A stretch of 64,000 nt of DNA from Diaminobutyricibacter sp049994905 (lineage in GTDB: Bacteria; Actinomycetota; Actinomycetes; Actinomycetales; Microbacteriaceae). A program made the translations under genes and the position numbers. The notes under the pieces were generated by a model that was not told where the DNA came from, searched no databases, and was given only the letters and a program-made list of their open reading frames with translations. The stretch spans positions 2,356,001 to 2,420,000 of the forward strand of contig NZ_CP188258.1 of NCBI RefSeq assembly GCF_049994905.1, given 5' to 3'. Below are positions 8,223 to 17,015 of the stretch, in pieces. Each line of letters begins with the position of its first letter. The first letter of the stretch is position 1.

Positions 8223-11108
8223 GTGAGTATCAAACAGGTGACCGGATCCCACCTCAGCGTGCGGGGCGCACGAGTGCACAACCTGCACAATGTCGACCTC
8301 GAGATCCCGAGGGACTCACTCGTCGTCTTCACGGGCCTGTCGGGCTCGGGCAAGTCATCCCTGGCCTTCGACACGATCTTCGCCGAAGGCCAGCGACGCT
8401 ACGTCGAATCGCTCTCGGCCTACGCCCGGCAGTTCCTGGGTCAGGTCGACCGTCCCGATGTCGACTTCATCGAAGGGCTCAGCCCTGCGGTCTCCATCGA
8501 CCAGAAGTCCACGAACCGAAACCCCCGGTCGACGGTGGGTACCATCACCGAGATCTACGACTACATGCGGCTGCTGTGGGCGCGCATCGGCGTGCCGCAC
8601 TGCCCGGTCTGCGGTGAGCCCATCCAGCGCCAGACCGTGCAGCAGATCGCCGACCAGCTCATGGAGCTCGAGCCCGGAACCCGATACCAGATCGTCAGCC
8701 CCGTCGTCTCGCAGAAGAAGGGCGAGTTCGTCGACCTCTTCAAGGAGCTGGCCGCTGGCGGGTACTCGCGTGCCCTGGTCGACGGGAACCAGATCCAGCT
8801 CAGCGAGCCCCCGACGCTCAAGAAGCAGTACAAGCACGACATCTCGGTCGTGGTCGACCGGCTGGTCGCCGGTCCCGACATCCTCAGCCGGCTGACCGAC
8901 TCTCTTGAGACGGCGCTCCGGCTCACCGACGGGCTCGTCCAGGTCAACTTCGTCGACCTCGAGGGACCGGCGGCGTGGCGGTCGTTCAGCGAGAAGCTGT
9001 CCTGTCCCAACAACCACCCGATCCAGCTCACCGAGATCGAGCCCCGCACGTTCTCGTTCAACGCGCCGTTCGGTGCCTGCCCCGAATGCTCCGGACTCGG
9101 AACCCGCATGTCGGTCGACGAATCCCTCCTCCTCGCCGACGACGACCTGAGCATCGCCGAGGGCGTCATCGTCCCGTGGACGACCCAGGGCAAGGGGCTC
9201 TTCAACTACTACGAGAAACTGCTCGACGGTCTCGCGCGCGACCTCGGCTTCTCCCTGAACACGCCGTGGCGCGACCTGAGCGAAGAGGTCCGCAATGCGG
9301 TGATGCGCGGGGAGAACTTCGAAGTGAAGGTCAGGTGGAAGAACCGCTACGGCCGTGAAATGAGCTACACCTCCGGGTTCGAAGGCGTCGTCCCGTACAT
9401 CGAGCGCCAATACATCCAGGCGGACACCGACACGCAGCGCGCCCGGTGGGCCGAGTACCTCCGAGAGGTGCCCTGCCCGGTGTGCAACGGAAAGAGGCTC
9501 AAGCCTGAAGTGCTCGCCGTGCTGATCCACGGCGCGAGCATCGCCGACGCATCGGAGCTGAGCCTCACAGACGCCCGCGGATTCATGGACAAGCTCCATC
9601 TCACCGACCGGGAGACCGCGATCGCCGCACAGGTGCTTCGCGAGATCAAGGTGCGCCTCGACTTCCTCATCCAGGTCGGGCTCAACTACCTGAACCTGTC
9701 GCGCGCTGCAGCGACCCTCTCCGGCGGCGAGGCGCAGCGCATCCGGCTGGCAACCCAGATCGGGTCCGGTCTCACCGGCGTGCTGTACGTGCTCGACGAG
9801 CCGAGCATCGGACTGCACCAGCGCGACAACCGCAGGCTCATCGAGACGCTCGTCGCCCTGCGTGATCTCGGCAACACCCTGATCGTCGTCGAGCACGACG
9901 AAGACACCATCCGTACGGCGGACTGGATCGTCGACATCGGACCGGGGGCGGGTGTCAATGGTGGCCACGTCATCCACTCCGGATCCTACGACGAGCTCCT
10001 GGCGAACACCCGCTCGCTGACCGGGGATTACCTGGCCGGCCGCCGGGAGATCGAGACTCCGTCGATTCGGCGACCCGTCGACCCCGATCGCATGATCACG
10101 GTGGTGGGAGCTGAAGCGAACAACCTCAAGAAGGTCACGGTCGACTTCCCGCTCGGCACCTTTATCGCTGTGACCGGCGTGAGCGGTTCGGGCAAGTCGT
10201 CCCTCGTGAACGACATCCTGTACCGGGTGCTGGCAAACCGGCTCAACGGTGCACGCAAACTTCCGGGCAAGCACGGGAAGGTCACCGGGCTCGACAACCT
10301 CGACAAGGTCATCCACGTCGACCAGGCGCCGATCGGACGCACCCCGCGATCGAACCCTGCGACCTACACGGGCGTGTTCGACCGCATCCGCACGCTCTTC
10401 TCCGAGACGCTCGAAGCGAAAGCGCGCGGCTACCTGCCGGGCAGGTTCTCGTTCAACGTGAAGGGCGGTCGCTGCGAGGCGTGTTCGGGTGACGGAACGA
10501 TCAAGATCGAGATGAACTTCCTGCCAGACGTCTACGTGTCCTGCGAGGTCTGCGGGGGAGCGCGGTACAACCGTGACACCCTCTCGGTGCACTACAAGGG
10601 CAAGAACATCGCGGAAGTTCTCGACATGCCGATCACGGAGGCCGCCGAATTCTTCCGGCCGATCTCTGCGATCCACCGTTACCTGCAGACGCTCGTCGAT
10701 GTCGGTCTGGGCTACGTGCGACTCGGGCAGAGCGCGACGACGCTCTCCGGCGGTGAGGCGCAGCGCGTCAAGCTGGCGACCGAACTCCAGCGGCGGTCGA
10801 ACGGCCGCAGCGTGTACGTGCTCGACGAGCCGACCACTGGCCTTCACTTCGAAGACGTGCGCAAGCTCCTGCTCGTACTCAACGGCCTGCTCGACAAGGG
10901 AAACACCGTAATCGTGATCGAGCACAACCTCGACGTGATCAAGTCCGCCGACTGGGTCATCGACCTCGGGCCCGAGGGCGGAGCCGGAGGCGGACGCGTG
11001 ATCGCGACCGGCACGCCGGAACAGGTTGCAGAGACCCCCGGCAGCCACACCGGAGTGTTCCTGAAAGAGATCCTTCCGGCGACCGAGCGCGCCAAGGGCG
11101 CTGCGTAG
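8223..11108 (+). CDS. uvrA: excinuclease ABC subunit A
   Basis: Damage-sensing ATPase of nucleotide excision repair, 961 aa, standard length. It contains two ABC modules: Walker A GLSGSGKSSLAF (residues 38-49) and a second GVSGSGKSSLVND, with signatures LSGGEAQRIRLATQIGS and LSGGEAQRVKLATELQR. Zinc-finger cysteines are visible in both halves (CPECSG near residue 285; CEACSGDG and CEVCGG in the second half). The start is the GTG at 8223, with GGAG 10 bases upstream. The LexA box and -10 at 8097-8117 imply SOS control. uvrC follows 9 bases later but has its own -10 hexamer. Confidence 0.98.
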   Translation: MSIKQVTGSHLSVRGARVHNLHNVDLEIPRDSLVVFTGLSGSGKSSLAFDTIFAEGQRRYVESLSAYARQFLGQVDRPDVDFIEGLSPAVSIDQKSTNRNPRSTVGTITEIYDYMRLLWARIGVPHCPVCGEPIQRQTVQQIADQLMELEPGTRYQIVSPVVSQKKGEFVDLFKELAAGGYSRALVDGNQIQLSEPPTLKKQYKHDISVVVDRLVAGPDILSRLTDSLETALRLTDGLVQVNFVDLEGPAAWRSFSEKLSCPNNHPIQLTEIEPRTFSFNAPFGACPECSGLGTRMSVDESLLLADDDLSIAEGVIVPWTTQGKGLFNYYEKLLDGLARDLGFSLNTPWRDLSEEVRNAVMRGENFEVKVRWKNRYGREMSYTSGFEGVVPYIERQYIQADTDTQRARWAEYLREVPCPVCNGKRLKPEVLAVLIHGASIADASELSLTDARGFMDKLHLTDRETAIAAQVLREIKVRLDFLIQVGLNYLNLSRAAATLSGGEAQRIRLATQIGSGLTGVLYVLDEPSIGLHQRDNRRLIETLVALRDLGNTLIVVEHDEDTIRTADWIVDIGPGAGVNGGHVIHSGSYDELLANTRSLTGDYLAGRREIETPSIRRPVDPDRMITVVGAEANNLKKVTVDFPLGTFIAVTGVSGSGKSSLVNDILYRVLANRLNGARKLPGKHGKVTGLDNLDKVIHVDQAPIGRTPRSNPATYTGVFDRIRTLFSETLEAKARGYLPGRFSFNVKGGRCEACSGDGTIKIEMNFLPDVYVSCEVCGGARYNRDTLSVHYKGKNIAEVLDMPITEAAEFFRPISAIHRYLQTLVDVGLGYVRLGQSATTLSGGEAQRVKLATELQRRSNGRSVYVLDEPTTGLHFEDVRKLLLVLNGLLDKGNTVIVIEHNLDVIKSADWVIDLGPEGGAGGGRVIATGTPEQVAETPGSHTGVFLKEILPATERAKGAA

Positions 11109-11111
11109 GAT
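11106..11111 (+). promoter_or_regulatory. -10 hexamer of leaderless uvrC, overlapping the uvrA stop codon
   Basis: TAGGAT begins with the TAG stop of uvrA and ends 6 bases before the uvrC GTG. No Shine-Dalgarno sequence fits between the genes. Confidence 0.6.
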
Positions 11112-11117
11112 ACCGGC

Positions 11118-13154
11118 GTGGCCGACACCGTCAGTTACCGGCCCAAGGCCGGCGAGATTCCGACGCAACCCGGGGTGTACCGGTTTCGGGATGCGCACCG
11201 ACGCGTTCTCTATGTCGGCAAAGCGAAGAACCTGCGCGCGCGCCTGAGCAACTACTTCGCGCCTCTCCACAACCTCCACGACCGCACCCGAAAGATGGTG
11301 ACGACGGCGGCATCCGTCGAATGGACGGTCGTCGCGACTGAGTTCGAGGCGCTCCAGCTCGAGTACACCTGGATCAAAGAGTTCAACCCGCCGTTCAACG
11401 TGCAGTTCCGCGACGACAAGACCTACCCGTATCTCTCTGTGACGCTCGGCGAAGAGGTGCCGAGAGTCACGGTCACCCGCAATCGCAATGTCAAGGATGC
11501 CCGCTACTTCGGCCCGTACACGAAGGTCTGGGCGATCCGCGACACCGTCGATCTGATGCTCAAGGCGTTCCCCATGCGGAGCTGCTCCGACGGCGTGTAC
11601 CGGCGGGCGGAGCTGACCGGGCGGCCATGCCTGCTGGGCGACATCGGAAAGTGCGCGGCCCCGTGCGTGGGCCGCGTGACCAAAGACGAACACCGCGCGA
11701 TCGCGGAAGACTTCGTGTCCTTCATGGCCGGCAACGACTCGCGGTATATCCGCGCCCTCACCGAGAAGATGAAGGCGGCTGCCGGCACCCAGGACTATGA
11801 GTCCGCCGCGCGGCACAGGGACGCCATCCAGGCCCTCGAGGCCGCGATGTCGAAGTCGGCGATCGTCCTGCCCGAGAACGTCGATGCCGACATCTTCGGC
11901 ATCGCACACGACGAACTGGCCGCCGCGGTGCAGCAGTTCATTGTGCGCGGCGGGCGGATCCGCGGTGTGCGCAGCTGGGTCGTCGACAAAGAACTCGACG
12001 TCGATCTCGGCGAACTCGTCGAGATCGTCCTTCAGAACGCCTACGAGGGCGACTCCGCGCCCCCGCGTGAGATCCTCCTGCCTGAGCTCCCCGAAGACGC
12101 CGCCGAACTCGAACTCTGGCTGACCGCACGCAGGCAGGAGAACGGCGACCCCGCGGCATCGCGCGGTGCGCTCACCGGCAGGGTCGGACTGCGGGTCGCC
12201 CAGCGCGGCGACAAAGCCGCGCTCGCGCAGACCGTCGAGATGAACGCGAAGAACGCGCTGGTGCTCTACAAGACACGGCGCAGCTCGGACTTCGTCGCGC
12301 GCTCCAAAGCCCTCGGCGACATCCGGAATGCGCTCGGCATGGACGAGGCCCCGCTGCGCATGGAGTGCTACGACGTCTCGCACCTCAGCGGCACGAACAT
12401 CGTCGCGTCGATGGTGGTCTTCGAAGACGGGCTGCCCCGCAAAGACCAGTACCGCCGCTTCAGCATTCCCGAGTCGACCGATGACACCGAATCGATCTAC
12501 CAGGTCATCACCAGGCGTCTTGCCTACCTCCGGCCCGGGGCTTCCGACTCGACCGAGGGCGACGGCACACTGGACGGCACGCCGAGCGACGGTGACGTGG
12601 TCATCGATGAGCTGGACGCCAACGCACTGGGCGACACCGCTCCGGGAGAAGAGCCACCAGCATCGGATACGCTCGACGACGAACTCGCCGCCGCCGCGGA
12701 GAAGCGCCGCGCACGGTTCTCGTATCCGCCGAACCTCCTCATCGTCGACGGCGGGCAGCCGCAGGTCGCCGCCGCGGCTCGCGCCCTCGACGAGTCGGGC
12801 GTCCAGGGCATCCAGCTCGCCGGCATCGCGAAGCGCCTGGAAGAGATCTGGCTCCCCGATTCCGACTTTCCCGTCATCCTGCCGCGCAACAGCGACGCGC
12901 TCTTCCTCATCCAGCGCATCCGCGACGAAGCACACCGGTTCGCGATCACCTACCAGCGTTCGCGCCGTAAGCGGGATATCACCTCGGTGCTCGGCGAGAT
13001 TCCAGGACTCGGACCTTCACGCGTGAAAGAACTCCTCAAGCATTTCGGCTCCGTCGCCCAGCTGAAGAAGGCGACCCCCGACGAAATCGCGGGGGTGAAA
13101 GGCATCGGACCCTCCCTAGCTGGGGCCATCCATGATCGCCTTGGCAGTAGATAG
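11118..13154 (+). CDS. uvrC: excinuclease ABC subunit C
   Basis: Dual-incision nuclease of nucleotide excision repair, 678 aa. The N-terminal GIY-YIG domain is at about residues 14-95 (PGVYRFRDAHRRVLYVGKAKNLRARL), the UVR helices near 205-240, the RNase H-like C-terminal nuclease includes MECYDVSHLSGTN and LLIVDGGQPQVAAA, and the tandem helix-hairpin-helix tail contains IPGLGPSRVKELLKHFGS and GVKGIGPSLAGAI. Residues ~474-532 form an acidic, Asp/Gly/Thr-rich insertion inside the nuclease half, as variable loops do in actinobacterial UvrC. GTG start at 11118 follows TAGGAT by 6 bases. The 3' end overlaps the upstream leader region of rapZ. Confidence 0.97.
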   Translation: MADTVSYRPKAGEIPTQPGVYRFRDAHRRVLYVGKAKNLRARLSNYFAPLHNLHDRTRKMVTTAASVEWTVVATEFEALQLEYTWIKEFNPPFNVQFRDDKTYPYLSVTLGEEVPRVTVTRNRNVKDARYFGPYTKVWAIRDTVDLMLKAFPMRSCSDGVYRRAELTGRPCLLGDIGKCAAPCVGRVTKDEHRAIAEDFVSFMAGNDSRYIRALTEKMKAAAGTQDYESAARHRDAIQALEAAMSKSAIVLPENVDADIFGIAHDELAAAVQQFIVRGGRIRGVRSWVVDKELDVDLGELVEIVLQNAYEGDSAPPREILLPELPEDAAELELWLTARRQENGDPAASRGALTGRVGLRVAQRGDKAALAQTVEMNAKNALVLYKTRRSSDFVARSKALGDIRNALGMDEAPLRMECYDVSHLSGTNIVASMVVFEDGLPRKDQYRRFSIPESTDDTESIYQVITRRLAYLRPGASDSTEGDGTLDGTPSDGDVVIDELDANALGDTAPGEEPPASDTLDDELAAAAEKRRARFSYPPNLLIVDGGQPQVAAAARALDESGVQGIQLAGIAKRLEEIWLPDSDFPVILPRNSDALFLIQRIRDEAHRFAITYQRSRRKRDITSVLGEIPGLGPSRVKELLKHFGSVAQLKKATPDEIAGVKGIGPSLAGAIHDRLGSR

Positions 13155-13191
13155 GCTGGGGGCACACCGACCGATCGGAGGCGCGACGGCC

Positions 13192-14067
13192 ATGACCACC
13201 GAAAACGAGCAGCAGGAAGTGCTGATCGTCACCGGAATGTCGGGCGCCGGCCGTTCCACTGTGGCCAATGCCCTTGAGGATCTCGACTGGTACGTCGTCG
13301 ACAACCTTCCCCCGCAGATGCTTCGGCCGCTCATCGAACTGGCCAGCCGGGCCGGGTCGACCCTCCCTCGGATCGCGGCGGTCGTCGACGTTCGTGGCCG
13401 CAACTTCTTCGCCGACCTGCAAGACATGGTGCAGAGCCTGCGCGACGGAACGAAGGTCAGGGTCCTCTTCCTCGAGGCGACCGATGCCGCGCTGGTGCGA
13501 CGCTTCGAGGCCGTCCGGCGGCCGCACCCGCTGCAGGGAGGTGGCACCATCCTCGACGGGATCATCGCCGAACGTACCCGGTTGCGTGAGATCCGGGAGT
13601 CTGCCGACATGATCGTCGACACTTCCGACCTGAACATCCACCAGCTCGCGACGAGCATCACGGAGACCTTTGCCGCCGAAGACACAGCAGGCGTTCAGGT
13701 CACCGTCATGAGTTTCGGTTTCAAGTACGGTCTTCCGCCGGATGCCGACCTCGTCTCGGATGCACGATTCCTGCCCAATCCCTTCTGGATCCCCGAACTG
13801 AGGTCGCTCACCGGCAAGGACGAGGAGGTGCGCGACTACGTTCTCGGGCAGCCGGGAGCGCGCGAATTCATCGACGCATATGTGGATGCGCTCACGCCGG
13901 TCCTCGCGGGCTACCAGCGTGAGAACAAACGGCACGCCACGATCGCGATAGGCTGCACGGGGGGAAAGCACCGTTCCGTGGCGATTGCCGAAGAGCTCGT
14001 CATGCGTCTGCAGAGCCTTCCGGGGGTCGCCGTGAGTGCGAAACATCGCGACCTCGGCCGTGAGTGA
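13192..14067 (+). CDS. rapZ: RapZ-family nucleotide-binding protein
   Basis: RapZ/YvcJ-family protein (291 aa). P-loop TGMSGAGRSTVANALEDL lies near residue 12, followed by the family hallmark WYVVDNLPPQML, and the C-terminal domain has CTGGKHRSVAIAEEL. In E. coli RapZ is an RNase E adapter that controls the GlmZ small RNA; in Gram-positives the family has nucleotide-hydrolysing or signalling roles less well defined. I chose the ATG at 13192 because GGAGG lies 10 bases upstream; an earlier in-frame ATG at 13132 lies within uvrC. It is followed by whiA, as in almost all Gram-positive genomes. Confidence 0.93.
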   Translation: MTTENEQQEVLIVTGMSGAGRSTVANALEDLDWYVVDNLPPQMLRPLIELASRAGSTLPRIAAVVDVRGRNFFADLQDMVQSLRDGTKVRVLFLEATDAALVRRFEAVRRPHPLQGGGTILDGIIAERTRLREIRESADMIVDTSDLNIHQLATSITETFAAEDTAGVQVTVMSFGFKYGLPPDADLVSDARFLPNPFWIPELRSLTGKDEEVRDYVLGQPGAREFIDAYVDALTPVLAGYQRENKRHATIAIGCTGGKHRSVAIAEELVMRLQSLPGVAVSAKHRDLGRE

Positions 14068-14152
14068 ACCCGGCACGACAAGCTCGGCCTGACGGCCGGC
14101 ACACAGACATACTCGTTCGCTCCAGCGATCGACGCGACAGATAGGACAGCGA

Positions 14153-15133
14153 TTGGCTCTCACCGCCGACGTCAAAGACGAACTCTCGAAGGTCGAGGTC
14201 AGCAAGACCACGGTCCGTGCGGCCGAACTCGCGACCATCCTCCGGTTCTCCGGTGGCCTGCACCTGATCTCGGGGCGCATCGCCGTCGAAAGCGAGCTCG
14301 ACACTCCTGAGCTGGCCCGTCGCGTGCGCAAAGACCTCGCAGAGCTCTACGGCGTGCGCAGCGAAGTATCCGTCATCTCGGCATCGGGGCTTCGCCGCAC
14401 CAGCCAGTACCTCGTGCGCGTCCTCGACGGCGGCGAGACGCTGGCGCGTCAAACCGGACTTCTCGACGCGCGCCGCCGCCCCATCCGCGGCCTTCCCAAC
14501 CGCCTGACGACCGGTTCGCGCGAGGAACTCGCCGCTGTCTGGCGCGGCGCATTCCTCGCCCATGGCTCGCTCACCGATCCCGGCCGTTCGGCCGCACTCG
14601 AGGTGACCTGTCCCGGCAACGAATCCGCCATGGCACTCGTCGGTGCGGCGGGAAGGCTCGGCATCGCAGCCAAGGCACGTGAGGTGCGTGGAGTGCACCG
14701 CGTCGTCATCCGCGACGGTGACGCCATCAGCGCCATGCTCGTCCACATGGGCGCCACCGGCACCGTTCAGAGCTGGGAACAGCTCCGGCAGCGCCGCGAG
14801 GTGCGCGCGACCGCCAACCGTCTCGTGAACTTCGACGACGCCAACCTGCGTCGCTCAGCGCAGGCCGCCGTCGCCGCGTGCGCGCGCGTCGAGCGCGCGC
14901 TCGAGATCCTCGGCGACGACGTGCCGGACCACCTGCGTTACGCGGGCGAACTGCGCCTCAACTTCCGCGACTCGAGCCTCGACGAACTGGGCCACCACGC
15001 CGACCCGCCGATGACGAAGGATGCCGTCGCCGGCCGCATCCGCCGCCTCCTGGCGATGGCCGACAAGCGAGCCGTCGACCTCGGCATCCCCGGCACGGAT
15101 GCCAACCTGCCGCCCGACCTCGACGAGGTCTGA
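14153..15133 (+). CDS. whiA: DNA-binding protein WhiA
   Basis: WhiA family, 326 aa: an N-terminal LAGLIDADG-like domain (ADVKDELSKVEVS..., FSGGLHLISGRIAVESEL) and a C-terminal helix-turn-helix domain (ANRLVNFDDANLRRSAQAA...LRYAGELRLNFRDSSLDELG). In Streptomyces WhiA activates sporulation division genes; in non-sporulating relatives it is tied to cell division. The start appears to be TTG at 14153, since the next codons reproduce the conserved MALTADVKDEL. A TAGGAC hexamer lies 5 bases upstream, so a leaderless TTG start is possible. Confidence 0.94.
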   Translation: MALTADVKDELSKVEVSKTTVRAAELATILRFSGGLHLISGRIAVESELDTPELARRVRKDLAELYGVRSEVSVISASGLRRTSQYLVRVLDGGETLARQTGLLDARRRPIRGLPNRLTTGSREELAAVWRGAFLAHGSLTDPGRSAALEVTCPGNESAMALVGAAGRLGIAAKAREVRGVHRVVIRDGDAISAMLVHMGATGTVQSWEQLRQRREVRATANRLVNFDDANLRRSAQAAVAACARVERALEILGDDVPDHLRYAGELRLNFRDSSLDELGHHADPPMTKDAVAGRIRRLLAMADKRAVDLGIPGTDANLPPDLDEV

Positions 15134-15199
15134 CCGACGCACCATCGCCCAGCGTTTTCACGGGTGAAAGGTTCATCTTCTGCCACGCCTCCTGCTCAC

Positions 15200-15205
15200 T
15201 AGACT
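15200..15205 (+). promoter_or_regulatory. -10 hexamer of sod
   Basis: TAGACT, 64 bases before the sod ATG, leaving a leader with its own AGGAG ribosome binding site. No clear -35 element. Confidence 0.4.
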
Positions 15206-15269
15206 GGAAAAGTCGCTCGCAAGCCGCCGCGAACAGATCGCGGACGGCAACGACATGAGGAGATGAGTA

Positions 15270-15896
15270 ATGGCTGACTACACGCTCGCAGACCTTCCTT
15301 ACGACTATTCGGCACTCGAGCCGAACATCAGCGGTCGGATCATGGAGCTGCACCACGACAAACACCACAAGGCATACGTCGACGGTGCCAACACCGCCCT
15401 CGCCAAGCTCGCTGAAGCACGCGATGCCGAGGACCTCACCAATGTGAACAAGCTCCAGAAAGACCTCGCGTTCAACCTCGCAGGCCACGTGAACCACACG
15501 GTGTTCTGGAACAACCTCTCACCCGACGGCGGCGACAAGCCGGCCGGCGAACTAGGGGCGGCGATCGACGAGTTCTTCGGCTCGTACGACAAGTTCCGTG
15601 CACATTTCACGGCATCCGCGCTCGGTATCCAGGGCTCGGGCTGGTCGATCCTTGCGTGGGACTCGCTCGGGCAGAAGCTCATCATCGAGCAGCTGTACGA
15701 CCACCAGGGCAACCTGGCCGCCGCGACCATCCCGCTGCTGCTGCTCGACATGTGGGAACACGCGTTCTACCTCGACTACGTGAACGTCAAGGCCGACTAC
15801 GTCAAGGCTTTCTGGAACATCACCAACTGGGCTGATGTGGATCGGCGCTTCCGGGCAGCGCGCGAAAAGACCTCAGGGCTGCTGCTACTGTCGTAG
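15270..15896 (+). CDS. sodA: superoxide dismutase (Mn/Fe type)
   Basis: Cytosolic Mn/Fe superoxide dismutase, 208 aa, converting superoxide to hydrogen peroxide and oxygen. Metal ligands can be read: His28 (MELHHDKHH), His76 (GHVNHTVFW), and the Asp and His of LLDMWEHAFYLDY. The segment GSGWSILAWD is the conserved core. AGGAG at 15258-15262 supports the ATG at 15270. The choice between Mn and Fe cannot be made from sequence reading alone. A GC-rich hairpin follows the stop. Confidence 0.95.
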   Translation: MADYTLADLPYDYSALEPNISGRIMELHHDKHHKAYVDGANTALAKLAEARDAEDLTNVNKLQKDLAFNLAGHVNHTVFWNNLSPDGGDKPAGELGAAIDEFFGSYDKFRAHFTASALGIQGSGWSILAWDSLGQKLIIEQLYDHQGNLAAATIPLLLLDMWEHAFYLDYVNVKADYVKAFWNITNWADVDRRFRAAREKTSGLLLLS

Positions 15897-15906
15897 CGGG
15901 AAAGGT

Positions 15907-15931
15907 GTCCCGGGTGGTCACCGCCCGGGAC
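15907..15931 (+). terminator. hairpin terminator after sod
   Basis: GTCCCGGG pairs with CCCGGGAC around a GGTCACC-type loop, 10 bases after the sod stop; there is no T-run, which is common in high-GC Actinobacteria. Confidence 0.6.
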
Positions 15932-15995
15932 GCCGCTGTCCGCATCCATCCCTAATACCTGCGCCCAACGGCGCCCTCAGTAACAGGAGTCATCT

Positions 15996-17000
15996 GTGTC
16001 CGTAAAGATCGGAATCAACGGGTTCGGTCGCATTGGTCGTAACTACCTGCGAGCGGCTCTCGCCAAGGGCAGCGACTTCGAAGTCGTCGCGGTGAACGAC
16101 CTCACCGATAACAAGGCCCTTGCCCACCTCCTGAAGTACGACTCCATCACCGGGCGCCTCGACGCCACCGTCGAGCTCGAAGGCGACTCCATCGTCGTCA
16201 ACGGCAAGCCGATCAAGGTTCTCGAAGAGCGCGACCCGGCGAACCTGCCGTGGGGCGAGCTGGGCGTCGAGATCGTCATCGAATCCACCGGCCGCTTCAC
16301 GAAGGCGTCAGACGCCCGCAAGCACATCGATGCCGGCGCGAAGAAGGTCATCATCTCGGCTCCGGCGACCGACGAGGACGCGACGTTCGTCATGGGCGTC
16401 AACGAAGAGACCTACGACCCGGCGAACCACCACATCATCTCGAACGCCTCGTGCACCACGAACTGCCTCGCGCCGCTCGCCAAGGTCTTCAACGACACGT
16501 TCGGCATCGAGCGCGGCCTGATGACGACGGTGCACGCTTACACCGCCGACCAGAACCTGCAGGACGGCCCGCACAGTGACCTGCGTCGTGCGCGTGCCGC
16601 CGCGATCAACATCGTCCCGACCTCGACCGGCGCGGCCAAGGCCATCGGCCTGGTGCTCCCGGAGCTGAAGGGCAAGCTCGACGGGTTCGCGCTGCGCGTG
16701 CCTGTGCCGACCGGCTCGATCACCGACCTGACCGTCACCGCATCCCGTCCGGTCACCGTCGACGAGGTCAAGGCCGCCTACAAGGCTGCTGCGGAGGGAC
16801 CGCTCAAGGGCATCCTCAAGTACACCGAAGACGAGATCGTCTCGAGCGACATCGTCAGCGACCCGCACTCCTCGATCTTCGACTCCGGACTGCTCCGCGT
16901 GCTCGGCGACCAGGTGAAGCTGTCGGCGTGGTACGACAACGAGTGGGGATACTCGAACCGCCTCGTCGACCTCACCGAGTACGTCGCAGAGCGCCTCTAA
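15996..17000 (+). CDS. gap: glyceraldehyde-3-phosphate dehydrogenase
   Basis: Type I GAPDH, 334 aa; oxidises glyceraldehyde 3-phosphate to 1,3-bisphosphoglycerate in glycolysis. The Rossmann motif INGFGRIGRNYLRA is at the N-terminus, and Asp35 (VAVNDLTD) indicates NAD+ preference. The catalytic Cys153 lies in SNASCTTNCLAPL, and the phosphate-binding region is intact. GTG start with AGGAG 7 bases upstream. It heads the gap-pgk-tpiA-secG run. Confidence 0.98.
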   Translation: MSVKIGINGFGRIGRNYLRAALAKGSDFEVVAVNDLTDNKALAHLLKYDSITGRLDATVELEGDSIVVNGKPIKVLEERDPANLPWGELGVEIVIESTGRFTKASDARKHIDAGAKKVIISAPATDEDATFVMGVNEETYDPANHHIISNASCTTNCLAPLAKVFNDTFGIERGLMTTVHAYTADQNLQDGPHSDLRRARAAAINIVPTSTGAAKAIGLVLPELKGKLDGFALRVPVPTGSITDLTVTASRPVTVDEVKAAYKAAAEGPLKGILKYTEDEIVSSDIVSDPHSSIFDSGLLRVLGDQVKLSAWYDNEWGYSNRLVDLTEYVAERL

Positions 17001-17015
17001 CACCAGGGAACCGAC

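Noticed and set aside
8355..12935. 1526-aa open frame on the minus strand
   Set aside because: Antisense shadow of uvrA and uvrC in high-GC DNA; third-position GC bias keeps the frame open and the product resembles no family.
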